Below, piece after piece: positions 8,054-16,289 of a stretch of DNA of 64,000 bases. The notes beneath the pieces are model-generated. The model was given only the letters and a program-made list of their open reading frames with translations. It ran no database searches and was not told the origin of the DNA. The position numbers were made by a program, and so were the translations under genes. Source of the DNA: an uncultured Eubacteriales bacterium (GTDB lineage Bacteria; Bacillota; Clostridia; Oscillospirales; Oscillospiraceae). Every line of letters begins with the position of its first letter. Positions within the stretch are counted from its first letter, which is position 1. The stretch spans positions 1,178,001 through 1,242,000 of the forward strand of contig LT599017.1 in assembly GCA_900079765.1 (NCBI GenBank). The letters are read 5' to 3'.

Positions 8054-8140
8054 GCTTATATAGGGTGAAAATGTTCGAGCAAGCATGCTGAGAGGCGTGG
8101 GCACGCATGCCTCAATCCAAAAAGAGAGGTGCAGCAGAAA

Positions 8141-9508
8141 ATGAAGCTAAAGACGACCCTGAATGGTAAGACCTTTAAATTCCGTGACATCAAGGATGTG
8201 CTTGCCAAAGCCAACGAGCCCAAATCCGGTGACCGTTACCAAGGCATTGCCGCCGAGACGGCGACCGAGCGGGTAGCCGCCAAGATCGTTCTGTCCGAGT
8301 TCACGGTGGGCGACCTGACGGAAAACCCCACAATTCCCTACGAAAAGGACGAGGTCACCCGGGTCAACATCGACGGCCTGAACCGCCCCATGTACGAGCG
8401 GTTTAAGAACAAGACCATCAGCGAGCTGCGGGAGTGGATCCTGGATCACCAGACCACCACCGAAGAGCTCTGCCGCTCCGGCCGGGCCTTTACAGGCGAG
8501 GTGGTGGCCGCCGTAGCCAAGCTCATGTCCACGATGGACCTGGTCTACGGCGCCAGCAAAATTGTCCGGCCCACGAAGTGCATCACTGAGATCGGGCTGC
8601 CCGGCACGCTCTCCTACCGCTGCCAGGCCAACAGTCCCACCGACGATGTGCTGGGCATCCTGATCGGCGTTATGGAGGGGCTGACCTATGGCTGCGGCGA
8701 CGCCTGCCTGGGCATCAACCCCGTGACCGACGACGCCGAGACCACAAAGCGCATCGCGGACGGACTGTGGAATTTGGTGATAAAGAACGCCATCCCCACG
8801 CAGATCACCGTGCTGTCCCACATCACGACCCAGATGGAGGCCGCCCGCCGGGGCGCGCCGCTGTCCATGTTCTTCCAGTCCATCGCCGGCACGCAGGCCG
8901 CCAACGACAACTTCGGCGTCAACCGCGCGCTGCTGGAGGAGGCCTACGCCCTTGCCAGGGAGAAGTGCACCGGCTTGGGGCCCAATCTTCTCTATTTCGA
9001 GACCGGGCAGGGCTCCGAGGTCTCTATCGATGCCGACGAGGGCGTGGACGAGATGACCCTGGAGGCCAGGACCTATGGCTTTGGTCGGTTCTTCAACCCC
9101 TTTATGGTCAACAATGTCTCCGGCTTTATCGGCCCTGAGACACTCTACGACGGCAAAGAGATGATCCGCGCCAATTTGGAAGACCATTTTATGGGCAAGC
9201 TCATCGGCCTCCCCATGGGTATGGCCCCCTGCTACACCAACCATACCTCCATCACCCAGGACGACCAGGAGATGGCAACGGCCCTGCTGGCGATGGCGGG
9301 CGCCAACTACTACATGGGCGTTCCCGCGGGCGACGACGTGATGCTCTCTTATCAGGACACCAGCTTCCACGACGACGCCACACTCAGGGAACTCACACAC
9401 CGCCTGCCCGCGCCCGAGTTCCATAAATGGATGATCAAGATGGGCCTGATGGATGAAAGGGGCATCTTGACCAGACGGGCCGGTGACGCGTCCATTTTTT
9501 TGAAATAA
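8141..9508 (+). CDS. eutB: Ethanolamine ammonia-lyase large subunit
   Basis: 455 residues, full length for EutB. With EutC it performs adenosylcobalamin-dependent conversion of ethanolamine to acetaldehyde and ammonia. It is a TIM-barrel subunit; family stretches include NIDGLNRPMYERFKNKTISELREWILD, GLPGTLSYRCQANSPTDD and FFNPFMVNNVSGFIGPETLYDG. The ATG at 8141 is preferred over an upstream GTG at 8129 because the GAGAGG site then has normal spacing. It lies 180 bases after eutW beyond a terminator, and 16 bases before eutC. No EutA reactivase or EutT adenosyltransferase is encoded nearby, so cofactor repair must come from elsewhere in the genome. Confidence 0.97.
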   Translation: MKLKTTLNGKTFKFRDIKDVLAKANEPKSGDRYQGIAAETATERVAAKIVLSEFTVGDLTENPTIPYEKDEVTRVNIDGLNRPMYERFKNKTISELREWILDHQTTTEELCRSGRAFTGEVVAAVAKLMSTMDLVYGASKIVRPTKCITEIGLPGTLSYRCQANSPTDDVLGILIGVMEGLTYGCGDACLGINPVTDDAETTKRIADGLWNLVIKNAIPTQITVLSHITTQMEAARRGAPLSMFFQSIAGTQAANDNFGVNRALLEEAYALAREKCTGLGPNLLYFETGQGSEVSIDADEGVDEMTLEARTYGFGRFFNPFMVNNVSGFIGPETLYDGKEMIRANLEDHFMGKLIGLPMGMAPCYTNHTSITQDDQEMATALLAMAGANYYMGVPAGDDVMLSYQDTSFHDDATLRELTHRLPAPEFHKWMIKMGLMDERGILTRRAGDASIFLK

Positions 9509-9524
9509 GAAGGAGGGAAAGGCC

Positions 9525-10418
9525 ATGAACGAAACTCAACTGAAGGAACTCATCATGAAGACGATATCGGAGGTAGTATCCGAAAACGGCGGTCTCCCCG
9601 CCGAGGACGCGGTCTGCCCCAAACCATCCGCCGTGCCCGCCTCCCAAGTATCCGACGGCGAGGTCCCAGACCTCTCCGCCGTTGATTTCAGCCAGATCAT
9701 CGATGTGCCGGAGCCCGCCAATCTGGAGGAATTCCGGCGCATGCGCGCAAGGACCGTCGCCCGGATCGGGGTCGGGCGCGCCGGTCCCCGGTACCGCACC
9801 AACACCTTCCTCCGTTTCCGGGCCGACCATGCGGCGGCCATGGACGCGGTGTTCACCGATGTGCCCGAGTCCCTGCTGGAAGAGGTGGGGGTGTTCTCGG
9901 TGGAGACCCTATGCGATTCCAAGGATATGTACCTGACCCGCCCCGACCTTGGGAGACGATTTTCCAAGGAGACCGTCGCTGAGATCAAAAAGCGCTGCAA
10001 GCTGGGCCCCGACGTGCAGATCGTGGTGTCCGACGGCCTCTCCAGCTCCTCCGTAACAGCCAACATCCGGGACATCTTGCCTGCTATTATGCAGGGCCTC
10101 AAGGCGGCGGGCGTTGAAGCGGGAACCCCCTTCTTCATCAAGCACGGGCGGGTGGGCGCCATGGACGCGGTCACCGAGGCTGTGGGCTCCAAGGTCACTG
10201 TTATCCTGCTGGGAGAGCGGCCGGGGCTTGTCTCCAGCGAATCTATGAGCGCCTACATGACGTATGGCGGCTATGTGGGAATTCCCGAAGCCAGCAGGAC
10301 GGTGGTATCCAACATCCACCGGGGCGGCACCAACGCCGCGGAGGCCGGCGCCTTTATCGCTGAGCTGTGCGTTCGTATGCTGAAAGAAAAAGCGTCCGGC
10401 CTGGGCCTGAAGGTCTGA
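9525..10418 (+). CDS. eutC: Ethanolamine ammonia-lyase small subunit
   Basis: 297 residues. Residues about 1-75 form a variable, acidic N-terminal extension starting with an amphipathic helix (ETQLKELIMKTISEVVSE) that resembles a microcompartment-targeting peptide. The EutC core follows (RARTVARIGVGRAGPRYRT, VVSDGLSSSSV, GTPFFIKHGRVGAMDAV, VILLGERPGL, HRGGTNAAEAGAFIAEL), which contributes the cobalamin-binding region. Start is the ATG with AGGAGGG upstream. It sits directly after eutB and is followed by a PEBP-like gene that is not a usual eut component. Confidence 0.96.
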   Translation: MNETQLKELIMKTISEVVSENGGLPAEDAVCPKPSAVPASQVSDGEVPDLSAVDFSQIIDVPEPANLEEFRRMRARTVARIGVGRAGPRYRTNTFLRFRADHAAAMDAVFTDVPESLLEEVGVFSVETLCDSKDMYLTRPDLGRRFSKETVAEIKKRCKLGPDVQIVVSDGLSSSSVTANIRDILPAIMQGLKAAGVEAGTPFFIKHGRVGAMDAVTEAVGSKVTVILLGERPGLVSSESMSAYMTYGGYVGIPEASRTVVSNIHRGGTNAAEAGAFIAELCVRMLKEKASGLGLKV

Positions 10419-10455
10419 GAACCCGCCGCCTTGGCGGAAAAAAGGAGGAAGTGTT

Positions 10456-10965
10456 ATGAAGGTTTTAAGCGAAGCAGTGGTAGGCGGCGTGATTGCCGGG
10501 AAATACGGGATGCGGGGCCCTGTCAACGCCTATGGCGTTCCGAGCCTCTCCTTTCCCCTCACCATTGAGGATACCCCCGAGGGCACGGCCTCTTTCGCGC
10601 TGGTGCTGGAGGACAAGGATGACTTCCCCTCCAACGGCGGTTTCTCCTGGATCCATTGGACGGCGGCCAACCTACGGCGGCCCTGCCTGGAGGAGGGGGA
10701 GAGCGAGGCGGCGGCCGACTTTGTGCAGGGGGTGAACAGCTGGATCAGTCCCCAGGGCGGGAACCTTCCAAGAGAAGTCTGCAGCTTCTACGGCGGCCCT
10801 GCCCCGTCGGACGGGGATCATCTCTACGAGCTGCATGTCTACGCGCTGGACACCCTGCTGGATCTGGAAAATGGCTTTAATTACAACGTGCTCTATCGGA
10901 AAATGGACGGGCATATTCTGGACGAGTTCACGCTGAGAGCACTCTACTTATTTAAGGAGGACTGA
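10456..10965 (+). CDS. YbhB/YbcL-type PEBP family protein inside the eut operon
   Basis: 169 residues with the phosphatidylethanolamine-binding-protein / Raf-kinase-inhibitor-like fold signatures: SFALVLEDKDD (in place of the usual DDPDAP), FSWIHWTAANL and DGDHLYELHVYALD. The family binds anionic or phospho-ligands in a small pocket; bacterial members have no firmly assigned role. No signal peptide is seen, so it is probably cytosolic or microcompartment-lumen. It starts 37 bases after eutC with an AGGAGG site and ends 2 bases before the eutG start, so it is embedded in the operon. A link to ethanolamine or its phospholipid precursors is attractive but unproven. Confidence 0.85.
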   Translation: MKVLSEAVVGGVIAGKYGMRGPVNAYGVPSLSFPLTIEDTPEGTASFALVLEDKDDFPSNGGFSWIHWTAANLRRPCLEEGESEAAADFVQGVNSWISPQGGNLPREVCSFYGGPAPSDGDHLYELHVYALDTLLDLENGFNYNVLYRKMDGHILDEFTLRALYLFKED

Positions 10966-10967
10966 GC

Positions 10968-12140
10968 ATGTTTACTGTTGACAGCTATATCCCCACCCGC
11001 GTCGTATTTGGCGCCGGGAGGCTGGATGAGCTGGCCACCCTGCCGCTGCCCGGCAAAAAGGCGCTCATATGCACCACGCCCGCTCGGCGCCCCGCCGCCG
11101 CTGCCCTGGTGGAACGGGTGCGCGCCCTGGTGGAGCGAAACGGCGCCTCCTCCGTCATATTCGACCACATCGCTCCCAACCCGACCAAGCGGTCTGTGGA
11201 GGAGGGTACCGCGCTGGCGCTCCGGGAGGGCTGCGATTTTCTCCTGGGTCTGGGCGGAGGAAGCAGCATCGACTGCGCCAAGGCCATTGCCGTCATGCTG
11301 CGCAGTCCGGGGAGCCTGTGGGACTACGCCTATACCGGGACCGGCGGCAAAAAAACGCCGGAGGCCGCCGCGCCGCTGGTGACGGTCACCACCACCTGCG
11401 GGACCGGCACCGAGTGCGACCCCTACTGCGTCATTACCAACGAGGAAACGGGGGAGAAGCTGGACTTTGCCTCAGACGCGCTCTTCCCGGTATTCTCCAT
11501 CATCGACCCCGAGCTGCTGCTCTCCCTGCCCCGGGACCTGAGTATCTACCAGGGCTTTGACGGCCTGTTCCACGCGGCGGAGTGTTATGTCTGCAACGGA
11601 CACGCGAACCGGATGGTGGATCTATATGCGCTGGAATCGGTACGAATCATCGCCCGCAGCCTGCCCGCCGTGCTCCGCAGCCCAGACGACCTGGAGGAGC
11701 GCGCCGAGCTCGCCTTTGCCTGCGATATCCTCAGCGGCTACACACAGGCGCTGACCAGCGTGACCTCCCACCACATACTGGGGCAGACACTGGGCGGTCT
11801 CTTCCCGGAGATGCCCCACGGGGCCACCCTCATCACGGTGGCGGAGGCCTATTACAGCAAGGTCTGCGCGCTCCTGCCCGGCGTATTCGACGAGCTGGGT
11901 GAGGCCATGGGCGTGCCGCGGGAAAGCGGCCGGCCGGGGTTTGCCTTTGTGGCGGCGCTGCAAAAGCTAATGGATGACTCGGGCTGCCGGACGCTCTGCC
12001 TGAAGAACTTTGGCATTTCCCGCGGGGATTTTCGCCGCATCGTGGACATGACGGTGGACCAGGTGGGGATTTCCCTGGACCGGTATACCCTGACGAAGGA
12101 GGATATGACCTCCATCCTGGCCGACTCCCTGTCCAAGTGA
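10968..12140 (+). CDS. eutG: Iron-dependent alcohol dehydrogenase, EutG-like
   Basis: 390 residues, group III iron-containing ADH, expected to reduce acetaldehyde to ethanol with NADH. N-terminal Rossmann-like domain with the GLGGGSSIDCAKAIA nucleotide motif (about 90-104). The metal ligands are in QGFDGLFHAAECY (Asp and His) and in TSHHILGQ and MPHG (two His). Start ATG follows AAGGAGG. In the eut pathway it drains acetaldehyde and recycles NADH. Since no CoA-acylating aldehyde dehydrogenase (EutE) gene is in this locus, this is the only visible exit for acetaldehyde here. Confidence 0.88.
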   Translation: MFTVDSYIPTRVVFGAGRLDELATLPLPGKKALICTTPARRPAAAALVERVRALVERNGASSVIFDHIAPNPTKRSVEEGTALALREGCDFLLGLGGGSSIDCAKAIAVMLRSPGSLWDYAYTGTGGKKTPEAAAPLVTVTTTCGTGTECDPYCVITNEETGEKLDFASDALFPVFSIIDPELLLSLPRDLSIYQGFDGLFHAAECYVCNGHANRMVDLYALESVRIIARSLPAVLRSPDDLEERAELAFACDILSGYTQALTSVTSHHILGQTLGGLFPEMPHGATLITVAEAYYSKVCALLPGVFDELGEAMGVPRESGRPGFAFVAALQKLMDDSGCRTLCLKNFGISRGDFRRIVDMTVDQVGISLDRYTLTKEDMTSILADSLSK

Positions 12141-12181
12141 CAGGACAGTATCGAGTATTACTATAGGGAGGAAACGCTACC

Positions 12182-12832
12182 ATGAAAAAAGATCCTGTGA
12201 GAGCCAGTGTCCTGGCAGCCAGGCTCATTCCCAACGTGGCCGCCGATATGGCGCGGGAGCTGGGTCTGCTGCCCGGCGAGAAATCGCTGGCCCTCATCAC
12301 CTCCGACTGCGACGACGTGACCTACACCGCTCTGGACGAGGCCACCAAAAAGGCCGACTGCCGCGTGGCCTACGCCAAGAGTTTCTACGCGGGCGCGGCC
12401 AACGCCAACACCAAGCTGGCCGGCGAGATCATCGGCATTTTGGCGGCCCCTAACCCCGCCGAGGCGAAGGCAGGTCTGGCCGCCTGTATGGATATGATCG
12501 AAAACGTGTGCCACTTTGTCTCCGCCAACGAGGACGACACCATCGTCTACTATGCCCAATGCATCTCCCGCACCGGCTCCTACCTGTCTGCCGGCGCGGG
12601 CATCGAGGAGGGCGAGGCCCTGGCCTACCTCATCGCTCCCCCTCTGGAGGCCATGTACGGCGTCGATGCCGCTCTGAAGGCCGCCGACGTGCGCCTGTGC
12701 GTGCTGTACGCCCCTCCCTCCGAGACCAACTTCGGCGGTGCGCTGCTCACCGGCAGCCAGTCCGCCTGCCAGTCCGCCTGCGACGCCTTTGCCGCCGCCG
12801 TTGAGTCGGTCGCCGACCAGCCGAAAACCTGA
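12182..12832 (+). CDS. eutL: Tandem-domain microcompartment shell protein EutL
   Basis: 216 residues, matching the roughly 217-residue trimeric EutL with two circularly permuted BMC domains. Recognisable stretches are SVLAARLIPNVAADMA, SLALITSDCDDVTYTALDEATKKA, the FYAGAANA segment and SYLSAGAGIEEGEALAYLIAPPLEAMYGVDAALKAADV. EutL trimers form gated pores that may pass larger molecules such as cofactors. Start ATG has GGAGG upstream; it is the last gene before a strong terminator, so the transcription unit runs eutM to eutL. Confidence 0.94.
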   Translation: MKKDPVRASVLAARLIPNVAADMARELGLLPGEKSLALITSDCDDVTYTALDEATKKADCRVAYAKSFYAGAANANTKLAGEIIGILAAPNPAEAKAGLAACMDMIENVCHFVSANEDDTIVYYAQCISRTGSYLSAGAGIEEGEALAYLIAPPLEAMYGVDAALKAADVRLCVLYAPPSETNFGGALLTGSQSACQSACDAFAAAVESVADQPKT

Positions 12833-12896
12833 CGGTCCGGGAAAACGGCTGACCGACACAGGAAAACTGCGGGAGCTGATGCGCCGCTTAGACCAC

Positions 12897-12931
12897 AAAA
12901 ACCCCACAGGATAACATCCTGTGGGGTTTTT
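12897..12931. terminator. Bidirectional terminator between eutL and the SLH gene
   Basis: A 16-base perfect inverted repeat (12897-12912 / 12916-12931) with an A run on the left and a T run on the right. It can serve eutL on the plus strand and the SLH gene on the minus strand. Confidence 0.9.
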
Positions 12932-12943
12932 AATTCGCTCAGC

Positions 12944-14215
12944 CTATTTACAAATTATCTCTACGTCATCGAGATAGTATTCGGTAAAACCTTCAAACCC
13001 GGAGTCCGTACCGATCAACAGATAGACGCATCCATTTGCATCGGATACGGCATTTATCTTTGCGCTGAAACTTTTCCATACGAAGCTGCTGTCGGATGCC
13101 CCATCCTGTCTGGCCATATTTCCCACGGCGATCGCATCTTTTCCGTCCTGACTCTGGCGGCCGATATCGACATTGCTGAAGCGGAACACGTCCGTTGAAT
13201 CTTTCTCAAGCCTTGGCTCCACCGCAAGAATCCCGGTTTTTACAAAGACGCTGTCGGAGGGGCTGCCGCCAATCCCAAAGCCGTCTGCGGCGACATTGGT
13301 AGCCAGTTTGAAAGTGATGCTGAACTGATACCCGGTATTCGGTTTTAGACCATCGAGCTTTTTTACATAGCCCATAAACAGGTCGTCGCTGCGGTTGATT
13401 GAAGAAAGATACAGGCTCTTGCTTTCCGCCTCCGGCACGGGGGCTGTTGCGTATCCCGATTTCATTTGATAGCTTTCATAGTTGTTGCCATCATCATGAT
13501 AGTCGGCAAAAGCTGCCTGAAAGCCATTGTCGCTTAGATCAAAATGAAAGGAAAGCTTCATCTGGCTGAAGGCCTGACCGAATTTCATGAGGATGGTGGC
13601 AAGCTGGCTGCGCGTTACAATTCCCGTGGGATCAAAGCTCCCGTCATCCTTCCCTGAGAGGATTCTGTTCATGGTGAGCCATGCCACACTCTCGTAGGCG
13701 CTGCCCGAAAGTTTATCGCGATCGGAATAGTTAAGCGGGAACGCCCAGCTTCCGGTGAAACCTTTGCCAAGACACTGCGCGTATCGATACAGAATCACGG
13801 ATATTTGCTGTCTGGTTATGGGTTCCTCTGGGCCGAACAGGCTGCTGCCGTAGCCTTTGATCAAACCGTTTTCCGCGGCCCAGCCGACAGCGTTTTCATA
13901 ATAAGCATCCTTTTGCACATCACTGAACGGGCTGCCTCCCGAAGAATCCGAGCCGTCCAGCCGAAAAATGACTTCAGCTGCCATGCCGCGGCTGACTGGT
14001 TCATTCGGACGGAAGGTGCCGTCTGATGAGCCGGTCATCAGGGAATGGCTATCTGCATACTGAACAGCGTCAAAATACCAATCGCTTTTCTTCACATCTG
14101 AAAATTTTGAATTGGAGAGATCTCCGCTTGTTGCAGGTGCCGCATAGGCCGCCTTCGGCAGGATAGCCGCTAAGAGGCATAAGCAAAGCAGCCATGGTAT
14201 TATCCTTTTTTTCAT
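12944..14215 (-). CDS. S-layer-homology domain surface protein
   Basis: 423 residues with a Sec signal peptide (MKKRIIPWLLCLCLLAAILPKAAYA). Three SLH repeats follow: FSDVKKSDWYFDAVQYADSH, FSDVQKDAYYENAVGWAAEN and YSDRDKLSGSAYESVAWLTM, each followed by a G-x-F-x-P-x-x-x-x-T/S-R type motif. SLH domains anchor proteins to pyruvylated secondary cell-wall polymers. The C-terminal half (about 215-423) looks like a beta-sandwich, carbohydrate-binding or adhesin-like module, but I cannot name the family. The start has AAGGAG 7 bases upstream. A sigma factor gene with a membrane tail lies 117 bases upstream in the same direction. Confidence 0.88.
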   Translation of the reverse strand: MKKRIIPWLLCLCLLAAILPKAAYAAPATSGDLSNSKFSDVKKSDWYFDAVQYADSHSLMTGSSDGTFRPNEPVSRGMAAEVIFRLDGSDSSGGSPFSDVQKDAYYENAVGWAAENGLIKGYGSSLFGPEEPITRQQISVILYRYAQCLGKGFTGSWAFPLNYSDRDKLSGSAYESVAWLTMNRILSGKDDGSFDPTGIVTRSQLATILMKFGQAFSQMKLSFHFDLSDNGFQAAFADYHDDGNNYESYQMKSGYATAPVPEAESKSLYLSSINRSDDLFMGYVKKLDGLKPNTGYQFSITFKLATNVAADGFGIGGSPSDSVFVKTGILAVEPRLEKDSTDVFRFSNVDIGRQSQDGKDAIAVGNMARQDGASDSSFVWKSFSAKINAVSDANGCVYLLIGTDSGFEGFTEYYLDDVEIICK

Positions 14216-14332
14216 AATAAATCTCCTTCCCAGTTCCGCATCTGCGGGCTTCTTATATTTAGATGCAATGGGAAGCTGATTTTGTTGGCCTTTTTTCTGC
14301 CATTTTCATAGTCGGGTCGGCTTCTCAGACAT

Positions 14333-15070
14333 TCAACCGTTTTTGTTGGCCGCTCTGGTTTTAAAAGCTTTTAAGCTATAATGGCAGAGGGGAACAAGAG
14401 AGAGCAGAAATGCGATTGCTAACATTATTGCGGCAGCACTTGCGGTTGGGACGCTTGAGATTCCGACCATACCGTCGGGATGCAGATCTCCATAGAGCTT
14501 TCCAGCGAAACATAAGCCGAGGATCACGCTGAGTGCCATCGAGATTCCCATCTTGGTGCGCAGTTTCATGATCGCCGTACTGTAGCTCCACCGGACGGTT
14601 CCGGCCTTCATATGAAGCTGCTGCGCAATCTCCCTGAAGGTCATATCGCCTACCAGCTTTAAGGTAATGATTTCCTTCTGCCTTTCGTTGAGATCTGAAA
14701 TGATTGCGAAGAAGTGATCCATATCCACAAATTCATCGATCTCCGTATAAGCCGATGGAGTGTCAAATGATTCATCCAGTGGCAGCTCGCCTTTGTGTCT
14801 GCGCATTTCCTGCAGCGCCTCGTTTTTGGTGACGGTATACAGCCATGTCAGTTCGCCGGATACGGGAAGCTTTTCGTTGGGGAGCGTCTGCAGCCTGAGC
14901 ATGACATTCTGGACAATGTCATAGCTTTGATCCTGATCTTTACAAACCGACAGAGCCACCCCGTAAATCGTCCTGAAATAAGAATTGTGCAACTCAGTCA
15001 GAGCCTCACTCCGGGAAATCCGCATTTTTGAAAAAATAGTGTTAATCACTTTGGCCTGCTGCATCATCAT
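14333..15070 (-). CDS. Sigma-70 family (ECF-like) RNA polymerase sigma factor with C-terminal membrane segments
   Basis: 245 residues. Region 2 is in EALTELHNSYFRTIYGVALSVCKDQDQSYDIVQNVMLRL (about 18-60) with the WLYTVTKNEALQEMRR segment. Region 4 is in ISDLNERQKEIITLKLVGDMTFREIAQQLHMKAGTVRWSYSTAIMKLR (about 127-175). Two hydrophobic helices follow at about 178-190 and 213-232, so the factor is probably tethered to the membrane by its own tail instead of by a separate anti-sigma partner. No anti-sigma gene is adjacent. Three ATG codons run in series; GGAGG favours the second or third. The downstream SLH gene is a possible target. Confidence 0.8.
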   Translation of the reverse strand: MMMQQAKVINTIFSKMRISRSEALTELHNSYFRTIYGVALSVCKDQDQSYDIVQNVMLRLQTLPNEKLPVSGELTWLYTVTKNEALQEMRRHKGELPLDESFDTPSAYTEIDEFVDMDHFFAIISDLNERQKEIITLKLVGDMTFREIAQQLHMKAGTVRWSYSTAIMKLRTKMGISMALSVILGLCFAGKLYGDLHPDGMVGISSVPTASAAAIMLAIAFLLSLVPLCHYSLKAFKTRAANKNG

Positions 15071-15166
15071 AAATCCTCCGACATTCCTGATTGTTGCCGG
15101 ATCATTATATCATTCATAATCGTTTTTGCCTATCGTACTGGTCTCATTCCGCTAAGCCTGTGCGTT

Positions 15167-16114
15167 TCATTTTGCAGGATTTGTAAGCCACTCCTCTTTA
15201 GTGACAATCAGTTTGCATCCTTCAAACTGTGAGATTTTTCCGTCCGGGTCGGGCCTGAACTTATCAGCCGGCCCTATTTCAGTAATTTTCATGCCCAGCT
15301 TTAAAAGCGGCGTAAGTTTATCCTTATCTTGCAGCGCCCATCCCGCCTGAATTTTTTCGGCACCAAGTTGGAGAAACCCGTAATTATAGAGTGCTTTCAA
15401 TGCTTCATAGTCGTAATCATGGCCAAAGTAATCGGTATGAATGATATGGCCGATATCCAAGGTCTGCTCATCGTCCATGAAGTTGAAGTTGATAAAGCAA
15501 ACTACTTTATGCAGATCCTTCACTTCCACCGCCCAAAACTGGTGCTCTTTTGAAAAATATTCGACAGCACCTTTAATCCCTGCTTCATCGATCGGCCATG
15601 CATGGTCACAGTCGGCAAACGGAGATTTTTCGTTGGATATCGCAATTTCCAATAAGTCTTTCCAATCATCAGAGGTAAACTTTCTGATAATCAGTCGTTC
15701 GGTTTCGATGCGCATTATTTTGTTTGCCCCTATTTTTGCGCTGCCTCCATATATTTGTATTAAGAAAACAATCCGGTCAAATTCATCGAAAACTCCGGTT
15801 TTTCGTGTAACTGACGGTGGAACACCATGAAAGGATTGATATGCCCTTGTAAAAGCTTCCGGCGAATCATAATCCAGCATCAAAGCCAGATCGAGCACCT
15901 TAATGTCTGTGTTGATGAGCTCATGTGCAGCGATTGTCATACGCCTGTATCGCACATATTCAGAAAGCGTTACACCTGTTGACAGTAAAAATATTTGCTG
16001 AAATTTGGATAAAGAGCAACAGCAAATTTTCGCCGCCTCCTCGTAATCCTGTTTTTCTTTTAAATGTAATTCTATATATCCAATTGCCTTATTTAACTGG
16101 TCAATCCATTCCAA
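15167..16114 (-). CDS. AraC-type HTH fused to a GNAT-like acetyltransferase domain
   Basis: About 315 residues. Residues about 1-105 form an AraC/XylS DNA-binding domain, starting with the typical EWIDQLNKAIGYIELHL and including LDLALMLDYDSPEAFTRAYQSFHGVPPSVTR. From about 138 an acetyltransferase-like domain begins with MRIETERLIIRKFTSDDWKDL, the usual RimJ/RimL-type GNAT opening, and runs to the end. A TTG start at 16114 gives GAGGTG six bases of spacing; GTG 16123 and ATG 16120 are alternatives. The fusion could couple sensing or modification of a small molecule to gene control. Target genes are unknown; neighbours on both sides are in the same orientation but well separated. Confidence 0.78.
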   Translation of the reverse strand: MEWIDQLNKAIGYIELHLKEKQDYEEAAKICCCSLSKFQQIFLLSTGVTLSEYVRYRRMTIAAHELINTDIKVLDLALMLDYDSPEAFTRAYQSFHGVPPSVTRKTGVFDEFDRIVFLIQIYGGSAKIGANKIMRIETERLIIRKFTSDDWKDLLEIAISNEKSPFADCDHAWPIDEAGIKGAVEYFSKEHQFWAVEVKDLHKVVCFINFNFMDDEQTLDIGHIIHTDYFGHDYDYEALKALYNYGFLQLGAEKIQAGWALQDKDKLTPLLKLGMKITEIGPADKFRPDPDGKISQFEGCKLIVTKEEWLTNPAK

Positions 16115-16289
16115 GGCCATCACCTCAATGCTATTTTATCATAAGCTGAATAAAAATACCTTGCATATTACCGAAAGTTCTGCCAGGTGTCCAAATTCTT
16201 GCGCTCGACTCTTTAGCTGAAAACAAAAGAACTCAAACCACGGGGGCTCAAGTCCTTTCGTCTCTTTTTTATGGCGGCCAGGCCCGCCC

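Noticed and set aside
8147-9526. 459-codon open frame opposite eutB
   Set aside because: A shadow of the high-GC eutB gene; no ribosome site, no recognisable protein.
5153-12832. Propanediol (pdu) or glycyl-radical microcompartment
   Set aside because: The signature enzyme is EutBC; no diol dehydratase or glycyl-radical enzyme is encoded.
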